Part shown: one piece after another, positions 18,218 through 26,092 of the stretch
How positions within the stretch are numbered: position 1 is the first letter of the stretch
Layout of the letters: every line of letters starts with the position of its first letter
Assembly (NCBI RefSeq): GCF_014205015.1
Contig: NZ_JACHMO010000001.1
Span: 5,952,001 to 6,016,000 of the forward strand
DNA length: 64,000 nucleotides
DNA from: Saccharothrix ecbatanensis
Lineage (GTDB): Bacteria > Actinomycetota > Actinomycetes > Mycobacteriales > Pseudonocardiaceae
Direction of reading: 5' to 3'
Position numbers and translations under genes: made by a program
Notes under the pieces: generated by a model
The model's input: only the letters and a program-made list of their open reading frames with translations
Database searches by the model: none
What the model was told of the DNA's origin: nothing

Positions 18218-21200
18218 CTAAGCAGGTTCGGCGGGCGGTGCCGCTTCCGGCTCGACGGCGGGCGCGGGCTCAGCGGCGGGCGCGGGCTCAGCGGCGGGCG
18301 CGGGCTCGGCGGCGGGCGCGGGCTCGGTGGCGGGCTCGGCAGCGAGTTCGGCGGCGTCGGCGGTCGGAACGACCTTGCCCTCCAAGACCGCGGCAACCGC
18401 GGCGGCGACCTTGGCGCGCTTCGGCTTGTCCTCACCGCGCAAGCGCTGCGAGATCACCTGGCTGATGCCGTCACCCCGCATCGACACGCCGTACAGCGCG
18501 TCCGCGATCTCCATCGTGGGCTTCTGGTGCGTGATGATCAACAGCTGCGAGTGCTCCCGAAGCTGCTCGAACAGCCCGATCAACCGGTGCAGGTTGGTGT
18601 CGTCCAGGGCCGCCTCGACCTCGTCCATCACGTAGAACGGCGACGGCCGGGCCCGGAAGATCGCCACCAGCATGGCCACCGCCGCCAGCGACTTCTCCCC
18701 ACCGGACAACAACGACAGCCGCTTGACCTTCTTCCCCGGCGGCCGGGCTTCCAGTTCGATGCCGGTCGTCAGCATGTCGCCCGGCTCGGTCAGCACCAGC
18801 CGACCCTCGCCACCCGGGAACAGCACCTTGAACACGATCTCGAACTCGCGCGCGACGTCCTCGTACGCCGACGAGAAGACCTCCAGGATCTTGTCGTCGA
18901 CGTCCTTCACCACGGTCAGCAGGTCGCGCCGCGTCGCCTTGATGTCCTCCAGCTGGTTGGACAGGAACTTGTACCGCTCCTCCAGCGCCGCGAACTCCTC
19001 CAGCGCCAACGGGTTCACCTTGCCCAGCAGCGACAGGTCCCGCTCGGCCCGCTTCGCCCGCCGCGCCTGCGTGTCCCGGTCGAACGGGATCGGCTGCGGC
19101 GGCGTCACGGCCTCGCCGCGCTCCTTCGCCGCCTCGTACTCGGCGACCTCCTGCTGCGACGGCGGGATGAACACGTCCGGCCCGTACTCGGCGACCAGGT
19201 CCTCCAGGCCGATGCCGAACTCCTCGGCGACCTTGGTCTCCAGCTGCTCGATCCGCATCCGCTGCTCGGCCCGCAGCACCTCGTCGCGGTGCACGGCGTC
19301 GGTCAGCTTCTCCAGCTCACCGGACATCTCGCGGACCAGGTTGCGGATCTGGGCGAGGTACGTCTCGCGCTGCGTCCGACGTTCCTGCGCCGTGTCACGT
19401 TCGCGGGCGGCACGTGCCAGGGAGGCGGCGATCTTCTCCAACGCGATCTCGCCGCCGCGCACCACGGCCTTCGCCACCACCGCACCCCGTGCCCGCGCCG
19501 CGTGCGCGCGCTGGGCACGTTCCCGCGCCTCACGTTCCGCACGCGCCGCCCGCCGCAGGCCCTCCGCCTTGCCCTGCAACGCACGGGCGCGTTCCTCAGC
19601 GGTCCGCAACGCCAGCCGGGCTTCCACCTCGCCCTGCCGCGCGGCGGCCAGCTCGGCGGCCATCTCGTCACGGTGGGAGGTGTCCGGCTCGTCGTCCAGC
19701 GGCTGCTCCTGCGCCACCAGCAGCCGTTCCTCCAGCTCGGCCAGCTTGAGCAGGTTCTCCTCTCGGGCGGCCTCGACCTTCTCCCGCTGCACCCGCACGC
19801 GCTCGACCTCGGCCTCGGCCGAACGCACCGCCGAGACCAGCCGGTTCAGCCGTTCGGACGACCGCGCGCGCCGCACCTTGGCCTCGTTGAGCTGGTCCTT
19901 CACCGCGGTGACCTCGGCCCGGCGCGACTGCTGCTCGGCCCGTGCGCCTTCAAGAGCGGCAGCGGACTGCTCCAACGCGCGCTCCGCCAACGCCAGTTTC
20001 TCGGACGCCTCGTCCACCGCGGCCTGGACCTCGATGACGCTCTGGCTGCGCCCGGACCCGCCGACGGCCCAGTCCGCGCCGAGCACGTCACCGTCCCGCG
20101 TCACCGCCCGGACCGACGGGTGCGCGTCCACCAACGCCCGCGCGGTGGCCAGCGAGTCCACCACGGCGACCTTCTCCAACGCCCGGTGCAACGCGGGCCG
20201 CAGCGGTTCCGGCGCCTGCACCTGGTCGACCGCCCACCAGGCGCCGTCAGGCAACAACGGCCAGCCAGACCGGTCCACGCTCACCGGCGCGCCACCCACC
20301 AGCACGCCGGCGCGACCGGTGTCCTGCTCCTTCAACAACTCCAGCGCCGCCACCGCGTCCGCACCGGACGCCACCGCCACCGCGTCCGCGATCGGCCCGA
20401 GCGCCGCCGCCAACGCGACCTCCGCCCCCGGCTCCACGGTCAACAACGCCGCGACCGACCCCAGCAAGCCCGGCAGCCTGGACGCCAGCAACGCGCCCGC
20501 GCCGTCCTTCCGCGTCAGCCCCAACGACAGCGCGTCCACCCGCGCCTTCCACGACGCGATGTCCCGCTCGGCCGTCCGCTCGGCCTTGACCAGCTCCTCG
20601 ACCCGACGCCGTGCCGCGTCGTCCGCCTCGACGGCCAGCCGGTGCCGCTCGTCCAGCCCAACGTCGTCCTCGTCCTCGGTCCCGGTCACCTCACGGGCCT
20701 CGGCCAGCTCCAGCTGCACGACCTCGGACCGCTCGACCGCCTCGGCCAGCGCGGTCGACATCCGCTCGATCTCCTCGGCGGTCGCGCTCGTCTTCGACCG
20801 CAGCGCCTCCACCTGCCCGGACAGCCGGGCCAGGCCCTCACGCCGGTCCGCGATCGCCCGCACGGCGGCCAGGTGCGCCTTCTCCGCCGCGGACACCATC
20901 CGCTCCAGCTCGGCCCGCGTCTCGACGGCCTCGGCCAGCCCGACCCGGGCCTCCGTCACGCCGTCCTGGAGTTCCTGCTCCAGCACGGCGGTCTGTTCGG
21001 CCTCGGCCTCCAGCTCGTCCGGGTCACGTCCGCCGCGCGGCGCGTCCACGGCCGCCGACAGGTGCCGTTCCCGCTCCACCGCCAACCGGACCGTGCCGCG
21101 CAGCCGTTCCTCCAGCGCCGACAGCCGGTACCAGGTGTCCTGCGCCTGCTGGAGCTTCGGCGCGTCCGCCGCGACCTGGTCCTCCAGCTCGTTCTGCTGC

Positions 21201-22000
21201 ACCTGCGCCTGCTGGAGCGACTTCTCCACCTCGGCGCGGCGGGCACGGGCGACGGCCTCGTCCTGCTCCTCGCGGGCCAGCGACTCGCGCTGCGTCACCA
21301 GGTCGTCGGCCAGCAGCCGCATCCGCGAGTCACGCAGCTCGGACTGCACGGCCTGGGCGCGGCGGGCGATCTCGGCCTGCTTGCCCAGCGGCTTGAGCTG
21401 ACGGCGCAGCTCGGCGGTGAGGTCGGTGAGGCGGGTCAGGTTCGCCTGCATCGCCTCCAGCTTCCGCAGCGCCTTCTCCTTGCGCTTGCGGTGCTTGAGG
21501 ACGCCCGCGGCCTCCTCGACGAACGCGCGCCGCTCCTCGGGCTTGGACTCCAGGATCGCGGCGAGCTGGCCCTGGCCGACGATCACGTGCATCTCGCGGC
21601 CGATGCCGGAGTCGCTCAGCAGCTCCTGGATGTCCATCAGCCGGCACGAGTTGCCGTTGATCTCGTACTCGGTGGCGCCCTCGCGGAACATCCGGCGGGT
21701 GATCGACACCTCGACGTAGTCGATCGGCAGCGCGCCGTCGGAGTTGTCGATGGTCAACGTCACCTCGGCGCGGCCCAGCGGCGCGCGGCCGGACGTGCCG
21801 GCGAAGATGACGTCCTCCATCTTGCCGCCGCGCAGGTCCTTCGCGCCCTGCGTGCCCATCACCCAGCGCAATGCGTCGAGCACGTTCGACTTGCCGGACC
21901 CGTTCGGTCCGACGACGCACGTGATGCCGGGCTCGAAGCGCAGCGTGGTAGCCGAGGCGAAGGACTTGAAGCCCTTCAGCGTCAGGCTCTTGAGGTGCAC
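18218..22000 (-). CDS. smc: Chromosome segregation protein SMC
   Basis: Condensin ATPase of 1260 residues that organises sister chromosomes. Walker A is G-P-N-G-S-G-K-S-N at residues 31-39. Two long coiled-coil arms surround a hinge near residues 500-620. The signature L-S-G-G-E-K-S and Walker B region V-M-D-E-V-E-A-A-L-D-D lie near the C terminus. GTG 22000 (V-H-L-K-S-L-T-L-K-G-F) is the conserved start. An unusual tail of about 60 residues after the ATPase head is built of A-E-P-A-P-A units coded by an 18-bp tandem repeat. acyP normally sits just upstream; here a sigma/anti-sigma pair is inserted between them. Confidence 0.96.
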   Translation of the reverse strand: MHLKSLTLKGFKSFASATTLRFEPGITCVVGPNGSGKSNVLDALRWVMGTQGAKDLRGGKMEDVIFAGTSGRAPLGRAEVTLTIDNSDGALPIDYVEVSITRRMFREGATEYEINGNSCRLMDIQELLSDSGIGREMHVIVGQGQLAAILESKPEERRAFVEEAAGVLKHRKRKEKALRKLEAMQANLTRLTDLTAELRRQLKPLGKQAEIARRAQAVQSELRDSRMRLLADDLVTQRESLAREEQDEAVARARRAEVEKSLQQAQVQQNELEDQVAADAPKLQQAQDTWYRLSALEERLRGTVRLAVERERHLSAAVDAPRGGRDPDELEAEAEQTAVLEQELQDGVTEARVGLAEAVETRAELERMVSAAEKAHLAAVRAIADRREGLARLSGQVEALRSKTSATAEEIERMSTALAEAVERSEVVQLELAEAREVTGTEDEDDVGLDERHRLAVEADDAARRRVEELVKAERTAERDIASWKARVDALSLGLTRKDGAGALLASRLPGLLGSVAALLTVEPGAEVALAAALGPIADAVAVASGADAVAALELLKEQDTGRAGVLVGGAPVSVDRSGWPLLPDGAWWAVDQVQAPEPLRPALHRALEKVAVVDSLATARALVDAHPSVRAVTRDGDVLGADWAVGGSGRSQSVIEVQAAVDEASEKLALAERALEQSAAALEGARAEQQSRRAEVTAVKDQLNEAKVRRARSSERLNRLVSAVRSAEAEVERVRVQREKVEAAREENLLKLAELEERLLVAQEQPLDDEPDTSHRDEMAAELAAARQGEVEARLALRTAEERARALQGKAEGLRRAARAEREARERAQRAHAARARGAVVAKAVVRGGEIALEKIAASLARAARERDTAQERRTQRETYLAQIRNLVREMSGELEKLTDAVHRDEVLRAEQRMRIEQLETKVAEEFGIGLEDLVAEYGPDVFIPPSQQEVAEYEAAKERGEAVTPPQPIPFDRDTQARRAKRAERDLSLLGKVNPLALEEFAALEERYKFLSNQLEDIKATRRDLLTVVKDVDDKILEVFSSAYEDVAREFEIVFKVLFPGGEGRLVLTEPGDMLTTGIELEARPPGKKVKRLSLLSGGEKSLAAVAMLVAIFRARPSPFYVMDEVEAALDDTNLHRLIGLFEQLREHSQLLIITHQKPTMEIADALYGVSMRGDGISQVISQRLRGEDKPKRAKVAAAVAAVLEGKVVPTADAAELAAEPATEPAPAAEPAPAAEPAPAAEPAPAVEPEAAPPAEPA
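18257..18328 (-). repeat. Four 18-bp tandem repeats in the smc 3' end
   Basis: Four consecutive copies of GGCGGGCGCGGGCTCRGC (18257, 18275, 18293, 18311; the last ends in T). Read on the minus strand they encode A-E-P-A-P-A units in the disordered SMC tail. Copies 1-2 and 3-4 are more alike, suggesting recent slippage. Confidence 0.9.
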
Positions 22001-22058
22001 GCGGGGCAGAGTACCCGTGCGGTCACCCAACCAGGTGTAGGCACGCTGACCAGCGCGA

Positions 22059-22706
22059 TCACGGCCGAACCGAGACCAGCACCTTCATGTCGACGACCAG
22101 ATCGAGCCGTTCTATCTGGTCCACCGGGAACGAGGTGGAGCCCGGGATGCGCTCGCCCGGCGCGTGGTCGCTGCCCCACCAGCCGCCGATCTCGGTGCGC
22201 CCGGCGCGGTCGTGCACGATCAGCTTGCACCGCAAGCCCTTGGGCATGTTCTCGATCTTCATCCACAGCTCGGTGCCCCAGGACTTGCCGACGAGGTCCG
22301 CGCTGGCCACCACGCCCGACGTGCCGTCGGTCGCGTGCCACGTCACGGCGGCGGGGCTGTCGTCCCCGGTCAGCCGCGGCACCAGGACCGCTCCCAGCGC
22401 GACGAGCACCACCAACACCCCCGCGCCGACCAACATCATCAGCCGACGCTTGCGCGGCGCCGGCGGCTGGGGCTCTTCCTCAGCCGGCAACGGCCACAGG
22501 TCCGGCTCGAGCGCCGGGTCCTCGAACGGCAGCTCCAGGTCCGACAGCTGGACCTGGCATAGCAACCCGGGCAACGGCGCGAGCCGCACCATCTCCCGGC
22601 GGCAGATGGAGCAGCCGCGCACGTGCCGCTCGAACGACGACCGCTCCACCGGGTCCAGGGAGCCGAGCAGGTACGCGCCGAGCGCGACGGTCCGGTCACA
22701 GCTCAT
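22059..22706 (-). CDS. Zinc-binding anti-sigma factor (RslA-like)
   Basis: Membrane anti-sigma factor of 215 residues. The ZAS motif H-x3-C-x2-C is His28-Cys32-Cys35 (H-V-R-G-C-S-I-C). A single membrane helix lies near residues 84-106 after R-K-R-R, and an extracytoplasmic anti-sigma-K type domain runs to the end. The ATG overlaps the sigma gene stop by four bases (ATGA). It presumably binds and inactivates the sigma factor encoded upstream and releases it on thiol or envelope stress. This is known for the mycobacterial SigL-RslA pair, which it resembles in organisation, and inferred here. Confidence 0.85.
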   Translation of the reverse strand: MSCDRTVALGAYLLGSLDPVERSSFERHVRGCSICRREMVRLAPLPGLLCQVQLSDLELPFEDPALEPDLWPLPAEEEPQPPAPRKRRLMMLVGAGVLVVLVALGAVLVPRLTGDDSPAAVTWHATDGTSGVVASADLVGKSWGTELWMKIENMPKGLRCKLIVHDRAGRTEIGGWWGSDHAPGERIPGSTSFPVDQIERLDLVVDMKVLVSVRP

Positions 22707-23227
22707 GATTCGGTTACCCCCCGCTCCTCCAGCGCGTCGCGCAACGCGCGCAAGGCGTAGAAGCAACGCGACTTGACCGTGCCGGACGGGATGCCGAGCA
22801 CCGCTGCCGCCTCGGCGACCGAACGCCGCCGGTAGTACAGCTCGACGACCACGTTGCGGTGGTCGACGCTCAGGGCTCGCAGCGCCTCCGCGACCTGCCA
22901 GCTCTGGAGGACGTGGTCCACCTCGTCGGCGACCGGGGGCAGGTCACCGGGCTCGATCGGCACCTCCGAGTTGCGCCCGCCGCGCTTGCGGAAGCCGGAG
23001 ATGACCAGGTTCCTGGCCACCGTGTAAAGCCACGGCCCCGCGTCGGCGGGTGTCAGCTCGTCGGCGTGCCGCCAGGCGCGCAGCAGCGTCTCCTGGACCA
23101 CGTCCTCGGCGTGCTGGTGGTCACCGCCGACCAGACGCATGACGTAGCCGTGCAGCGGGCCGCGCCAACGGCCGTACAGCTGCCTGACGACATCTTCGCC
23201 ACGGTCCACATCGAAGTAGTACGCCAC
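22703..23227 (-). CDS. ECF RNA polymerase sigma factor (SigL/SigK-like)
   Basis: Sigma factor of 174 residues. Region 2 contains H-A-E-D-V-V-Q-E-T-L-L-R-A-W-R-H (about 38-54) with P-W-L-Y-T-V-A-R-N. Region 4 contains V-V-V-E-L-Y-Y-R-R-R-S-V-A-E-A-A-A-V-L-G-I-P-S-G-T-V-K-S-R. The GTG start is tentative because no clear ribosome site precedes it. It forms a coupled pair with the zinc anti-sigma gene. The pair is inserted between acyP and smc, which adjoin each other in mycobacteria, and may be cotranscribed from acyP (15-base gap). Confidence 0.9.
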   Translation of the reverse strand: MAYYFDVDRGEDVVRQLYGRWRGPLHGYVMRLVGGDHQHAEDVVQETLLRAWRHADELTPADAGPWLYTVARNLVISGFRKRGGRNSEVPIEPGDLPPVADEVDHVLQSWQVAEALRALSVDHRNVVVELYYRRRSVAEAAAVLGIPSGTVKSRCFYALRALRDALEERGVTES

Positions 23228-23242
23228 CGGGCGCTTGTGCGT

Positions 23243-23539
23243 TCAACGTTCGACGAAACCGTTGAATCCGCCCCGGGCCTCCGACCAGCGCTCCACGACC
23301 GAGTCCACCCGACCGGGGGTATCGCCCGAACGGAGTGCAACCAGCAATTCCCGACACGCCGCTTCGGCCCCCTCCGCGTTCACCTCGACGCGGCCGTCAC
23401 GGAGATTGGACGCCGAACCGACAAGTCCCAGCTCAAGTGCCCTCGCGCGGGTCCACCACCGAAATCCGACGCCCTGCACATGGCCCCGCACCCAAGCGGT
23501 GAGGCGCACGGTTCGCTCTACTTCAGCCACGACAGCCAT
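23243..23539 (-). CDS. acyP: Acylphosphatase
   Basis: Small cytosolic enzyme of 98 residues that hydrolyses acyl phosphates. The signature [14 protein letters not shown] holds catalytic Arg27. Catalytic Asn45 lies in [13 protein letters not shown]. Length and motif order are typical. Gene order acyP-(sigma pair)-smc reflects the conserved actinobacterial acyP-smc neighbourhood. It is divergent from the CAP-domain gene. Confidence 0.95.
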   Translation of the reverse strand: MAVVAEVERTVRLTAWVRGHVQGVGFRWWTRARALELGLVGSASNLRDGRVEVNAEGAEAACRELLVALRSGDTPGRVDSVVERWSEARGGFNGFVER

Positions 23540-23576
23540 CCTGTCATTTCACCCGTTAGTGGTACGGTGCGCGACC

Positions 23577-24311
23577 GTGACAGCACGGCGCGGTAACCGA
23601 TCGGTGATCGGCGGACTCGTCGGCCTGCTCCTCGGCGCGGCCGGTGCGACCGGCGTCGCCTTCGCCAACCCGGACCAGCTCGCCCCGTTCGTCGGGGAAA
23701 GCGCAGCACAGAGCGCGGATCCGGACAACATCGGCGTCGGTGGTGTCGGCGGTGTCGGCCAGCCCGCGCCGAGCCGTGTGCCGGAGGTCCGGCCGACCAC
23801 CCAGGCGCCGCCACCGCCCGCGACCACCACCACCACGACGACGACCACCGAGCCGACCACCACGACCACGACCGTCCAGACGACGACCACCACGCCGCCG
23901 GAGCCCGCCCCCGAACCCACCACGACACCGCCGCCCGCCGACGTGCCGCAGGTCCAGCAGGTCGTGGCACTGGTGAACGAGGCGCGCGACCTGGCGGGGT
24001 GCAATCCGGTGAAGGTGGACGACCGGGTCGTCAAGGCCGCGCAGGGCCACAGCGCCGACATGGCCGCGCGCAACTACTTCTCGCACACCACCCCCGAGGG
24101 CGTGGACTTCGCCGAGCGGATGCGCGCGGCGGGCTACCCGAGCCCGGGCGGGGAGAACATCGCGAAGGGGCAGCGCTCGGCCGAGCAGGTCATGAACTCC
24201 TGGATGAACTCGGACGGGCATCGGCGCAACATCCTGAACTGCGGGTTCACCACCATCGGCGTGGGTCTGGACACCCGCGCGTGGACCTGGACCCAGAACT
24301 TCGGCTGGTAG
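23577..24311 (+). CDS. Secreted CAP (SCP-like) domain protein
   Basis: Envelope or secreted protein of 244 residues. GTG 23577 starts M-T-A-R-R-G-N-R-S followed by a hydrophobic signal/anchor (about 10-30). A Thr/Pro-rich low-complexity linker (about 60-120, runs of Thr and Pro) leads to a C-terminal CAP domain (about 120-244). CAP hallmarks: V-V-A-L-V-N-E-A-R, A-Q-G-H-S-A-D-M-A, F-S-H-T-T-P-E-G, G-E-N-I-A-K-G, S-D-G-H-R-R-N-I-L-N and a final W-T-Q-N-F-G. Function of bacterial CAP proteins is mostly unclear. It heads a run of three Thr-rich envelope genes. Confidence 0.85.
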   Translation: MTARRGNRSVIGGLVGLLLGAAGATGVAFANPDQLAPFVGESAAQSADPDNIGVGGVGGVGQPAPSRVPEVRPTTQAPPPPATTTTTTTTTEPTTTTTTVQTTTTTPPEPAPEPTTTPPPADVPQVQQVVALVNEARDLAGCNPVKVDDRVVKAAQGHSADMAARNYFSHTTPEGVDFAERMRAAGYPSPGGENIAKGQRSAEQVMNSWMNSDGHRRNILNCGFTTIGVGLDTRAWTWTQNFGW

Positions 24312-24336
24312 AGACGTCACGACCATGGGAGAACCG

Positions 24337-24855
24337 TTGTACGAGACCCCGGAGCCCGGGCGCACCCGACCGCGTGTGTCGCCACACGTGCTGCTGGCCG
24401 CGTCCGGTGTCGCCGTGTCGACGATCTTCGCCACCGTGGCGTCCTTCGCGGGCGCGAGCACGGACGCGTCGTCGGGCAACCAGTTGCCGCAGGACGTCGT
24501 GTCGCGGAGCAGCATCACCACGACGTCGCACACGTCGTCGCTGTCGTCGATCAGCCCGACCACGACGACGGAGAGCACCACGACGACGACCGAGACGACC
24601 ACCACGACTCCGTCGCGCCGCACCCGCGTGACCACGGTGACCAGGCCGGACGGCACCACCACGACCACCACCGTGGACGACCCACAGCCGCAGCCGCAGC
24701 CGACGACCACCACGAAGGCCACGCAAACGACGACCGCGCCGCCCACGACCACTACGACCACGCCCCCGCCGGTCACCACGACGCCACCACCAGTGACGAC
24801 GACGACCACGACCTCGGTGCCGCCGGTGGATCCGCCGGCGGCCGCGGCGCCGTAA
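24337..24855 (+). CDS. Thr/Pro-rich membrane-anchored protein, paralogue 1
   Basis: About 172 residues: a short N terminus (Y-E-T-P-E-P-G-R), one hydrophobic helix (about 14-36: V-L-L-A-A-S-G-V-A-V-S-T-I-F-A-T-V-A-S) and a long Thr/Pro-rich outside stretch with T-T-T-T and P-P-P-V-T-T runs. No recognised domain. TTG 24337 is preferred over ATG 24325: it has GGGAGA four bases upstream, exactly the layout of paralogue 2 at 24991, and both then start aromatic residue-Glu. The stretch may be a glycosylated cell-wall spacer (inference). Confidence 0.6.
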   Translation: MYETPEPGRTRPRVSPHVLLAASGVAVSTIFATVASFAGASTDASSGNQLPQDVVSRSSITTTSHTSSLSSISPTTTTESTTTTTETTTTTPSRRTRVTTVTRPDGTTTTTTVDDPQPQPQPTTTTKATQTTTAPPTTTTTTPPPVTTTPPPVTTTTTTSVPPVDPPAAAAP

Positions 24856-24875
24856 CGAGGTCGTCCGGAGCAGGT

Positions 24876-24909
24876 AACGGTCCTCCACACCATCGTGTGG
24901 AGGACCGTT
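24876..24909. terminator. Strong hairpin terminator
   Basis: AACGGTCCTCCACAC (24876-24890) pairs perfectly with GTGTGGAGGACCGTT (24895-24909) across a CATC loop, followed by CTAG. It separates the two Thr-rich paralogues, so each probably has its own promoter or tuned expression. Confidence 0.85.
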
Positions 24910-24990
24910 CTAGCGGTTGAGAAGTCCGGCCCACCGGGCCGATAACCCGAACACGTGACCATCCATCCGGGTTTCCCACAGGGAGATGGT

Positions 24991-25479
24991 GTGTTCGAGG
25001 AAGTCCCCCCACCGGCGTCGAAGGAGAAGTTCCCTTCACTGGTGCTGCTCGCCGCGGGCGGCGCCGTCGTCGCCACCGTGATCGCCACCCTCGCCTCCGT
25101 GCTCGCCACGGACGGGCCGAAGCCCGGTCCACCCGGGCCGGCGGCCGAGGCGAGGACGAGCGCGTCGGTGAGCCACGTGCCGAACGCCCGGACCGCGACG
25201 GTGGTCGTCACGGTGTCCACCCAGGTGGCCGCCAACCAGCGCCCCCAACCCGGCACGAAGCCGGAGGAGCAGGCCCCGCAGGCGAAGCCGGAGGAGGACC
25301 CGGGGGCGCAGCCGACCGAGCCGACGTCGGAGTCGACCATGACGACGACGGCCGGGCCGCAGCCCACGACCCAGCCGCCGACGAGTCGGCCGACGAGCAA
25401 CCCGCCGACGTCCTTCGAGCCTCCGACGCCCACGTCGTCCTCGGGCACCACCACGGCCACGACGCCGTCCGGGCCGTAG
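24991..25479 (+). CDS. Thr/Pro-rich membrane-anchored protein, paralogue 2
   Basis: About 162 residues with the same plan as the gene at 24337: an acidic short N terminus (F-E-E-V-P-P-P), a membrane helix (L-V-L-L-A-A-G-G-A-V-V-A-T-V-I-A-T-L-A-S-V-L), then a Glu/Pro/Thr-rich low-complexity outside region with T-S-x-P-T and T-T-T-A repeats. GTG 24991 has GGGAGA four bases upstream; GTG 24955 would add 12 residues but lacks a ribosome site. No known domain. It is probably a duplicated envelope spacer protein. Confidence 0.6.
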   Translation: MFEEVPPPASKEKFPSLVLLAAGGAVVATVIATLASVLATDGPKPGPPGPAAEARTSASVSHVPNARTATVVVTVSTQVAANQRPQPGTKPEEQAPQAKPEEDPGAQPTEPTSESTMTTTAGPQPTTQPPTSRPTSNPPTSFEPPTPTSSSGTTTATTPSGP

Positions 25480-25491
25480 CCGGGGGACGGG

Positions 25492-26022
25492 CTACCAGAC
25501 GTCCCCGTCACGCCAGTCGCAGGTGAGGTCGCCGGACAGGTCGAGCGGCGCCACCGGCAGGACGAAGACCCCGTCGTCCTCCTCCTCGGTGCGCTCGACC
25601 CCGGCGGGCGTCAACGCGAACGTCCGCCCTCGCCACCGCTGCCACCCACGCGCCGCGTAGAACTCCAGTGCCTCCTCCGACGCGCTGAGAGCGCCGAGGG
25701 CGTACGCACCGCGCACGACGTCCTCCAGGGCCGCCATCACCACCCCGCCGACCCCCTGACGGCGTCGATCCGCCCGCACCGCGACACCCTCCACGTAACC
25801 GGTCCGCAGCGCCCGGTCCGCGTGCAGCAACCGCCGCTGCACCACCGCGCCGTGCCCGATCAGCTCGTCGCCGTCCCAGACCAGGGCGTGCACGCCGCCG
25901 AGGCTGTGGTCCCAGTCCTCATCACCGAAATCGCCGTCGAACGCCGCGTCGAGCAGTTTCCGGATGGCGGCGATCGTCGAGTCGGACAACTGCCAGGTAT
26001 GGATTACCGAAACTTGTGACAC
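25492..26022 (-). CDS. aac(2')-I: Aminoglycoside 2'-N-acetyltransferase, AAC(2')-I family
   Basis: GNAT enzyme of 176 residues acetylating the 2'-amine of aminoglycosides. It resembles the chromosomal mycobacterial AAC(2')-Ic along its length: A-F-x-G-D-F-x-x-x-D-W-x-H-x-L-G-G-x-H-A-L near residues 27-47, V-Q-R-R-L, the acetyl-CoA site Y-V-E-G-V-A-V-R-A-D-R-R-R-Q-G-V-G, L-G-A-L-S-A-S, Y-A-A-R-G-W and the terminal C-D-W-R-x-G-D-V-W. The native role may be self-protection or cell-wall sugar acetylation. The GTG start lies inside a perfect TGTGA-N6-TCACA box, so regulation by a Crp-type protein is plausible. Confidence 0.93.
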   Translation of the reverse strand: MSQVSVIHTWQLSDSTIAAIRKLLDAAFDGDFGDEDWDHSLGGVHALVWDGDELIGHGAVVQRRLLHADRALRTGYVEGVAVRADRRRQGVGGVVMAALEDVVRGAYALGALSASEEALEFYAARGWQRWRGRTFALTPAGVERTEEEDDGVFVLPVAPLDLSGDLTCDWRDGDVW

Positions 26023-26030
26023 AGTTCACA
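26015..26030. promoter_or_regulatory. Perfect Crp/Cmr-type box TGTGA-N6-TCACA
   Basis: TGTGACACAGTTCACA is a full TGTGA-N6-TCACA palindrome, the consensus recognised by E. coli CRP and mycobacterial Crp (Rv3676). It overlaps the aac(2')-I start codon (26022) and lies 63 bases before the divergent flavoprotein gene. It could repress the former and affect the latter. The regulator is not in the window. Confidence 0.6.
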
Positions 26031-26092
26031 CCTTAACGTTGTCACCACCACGCCTTCCGTCTCGCTCCCACCTTGACGAAAGGACGGGAACA

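Noticed and set aside
24540..24830. ACG/ACC-rich trinucleotide stretches considered as a microsatellite or CRISPR-like repeat.
   Set aside because: They are irregular Thr codon runs within the Thr-rich protein gene; there is no spacer-repeat structure.
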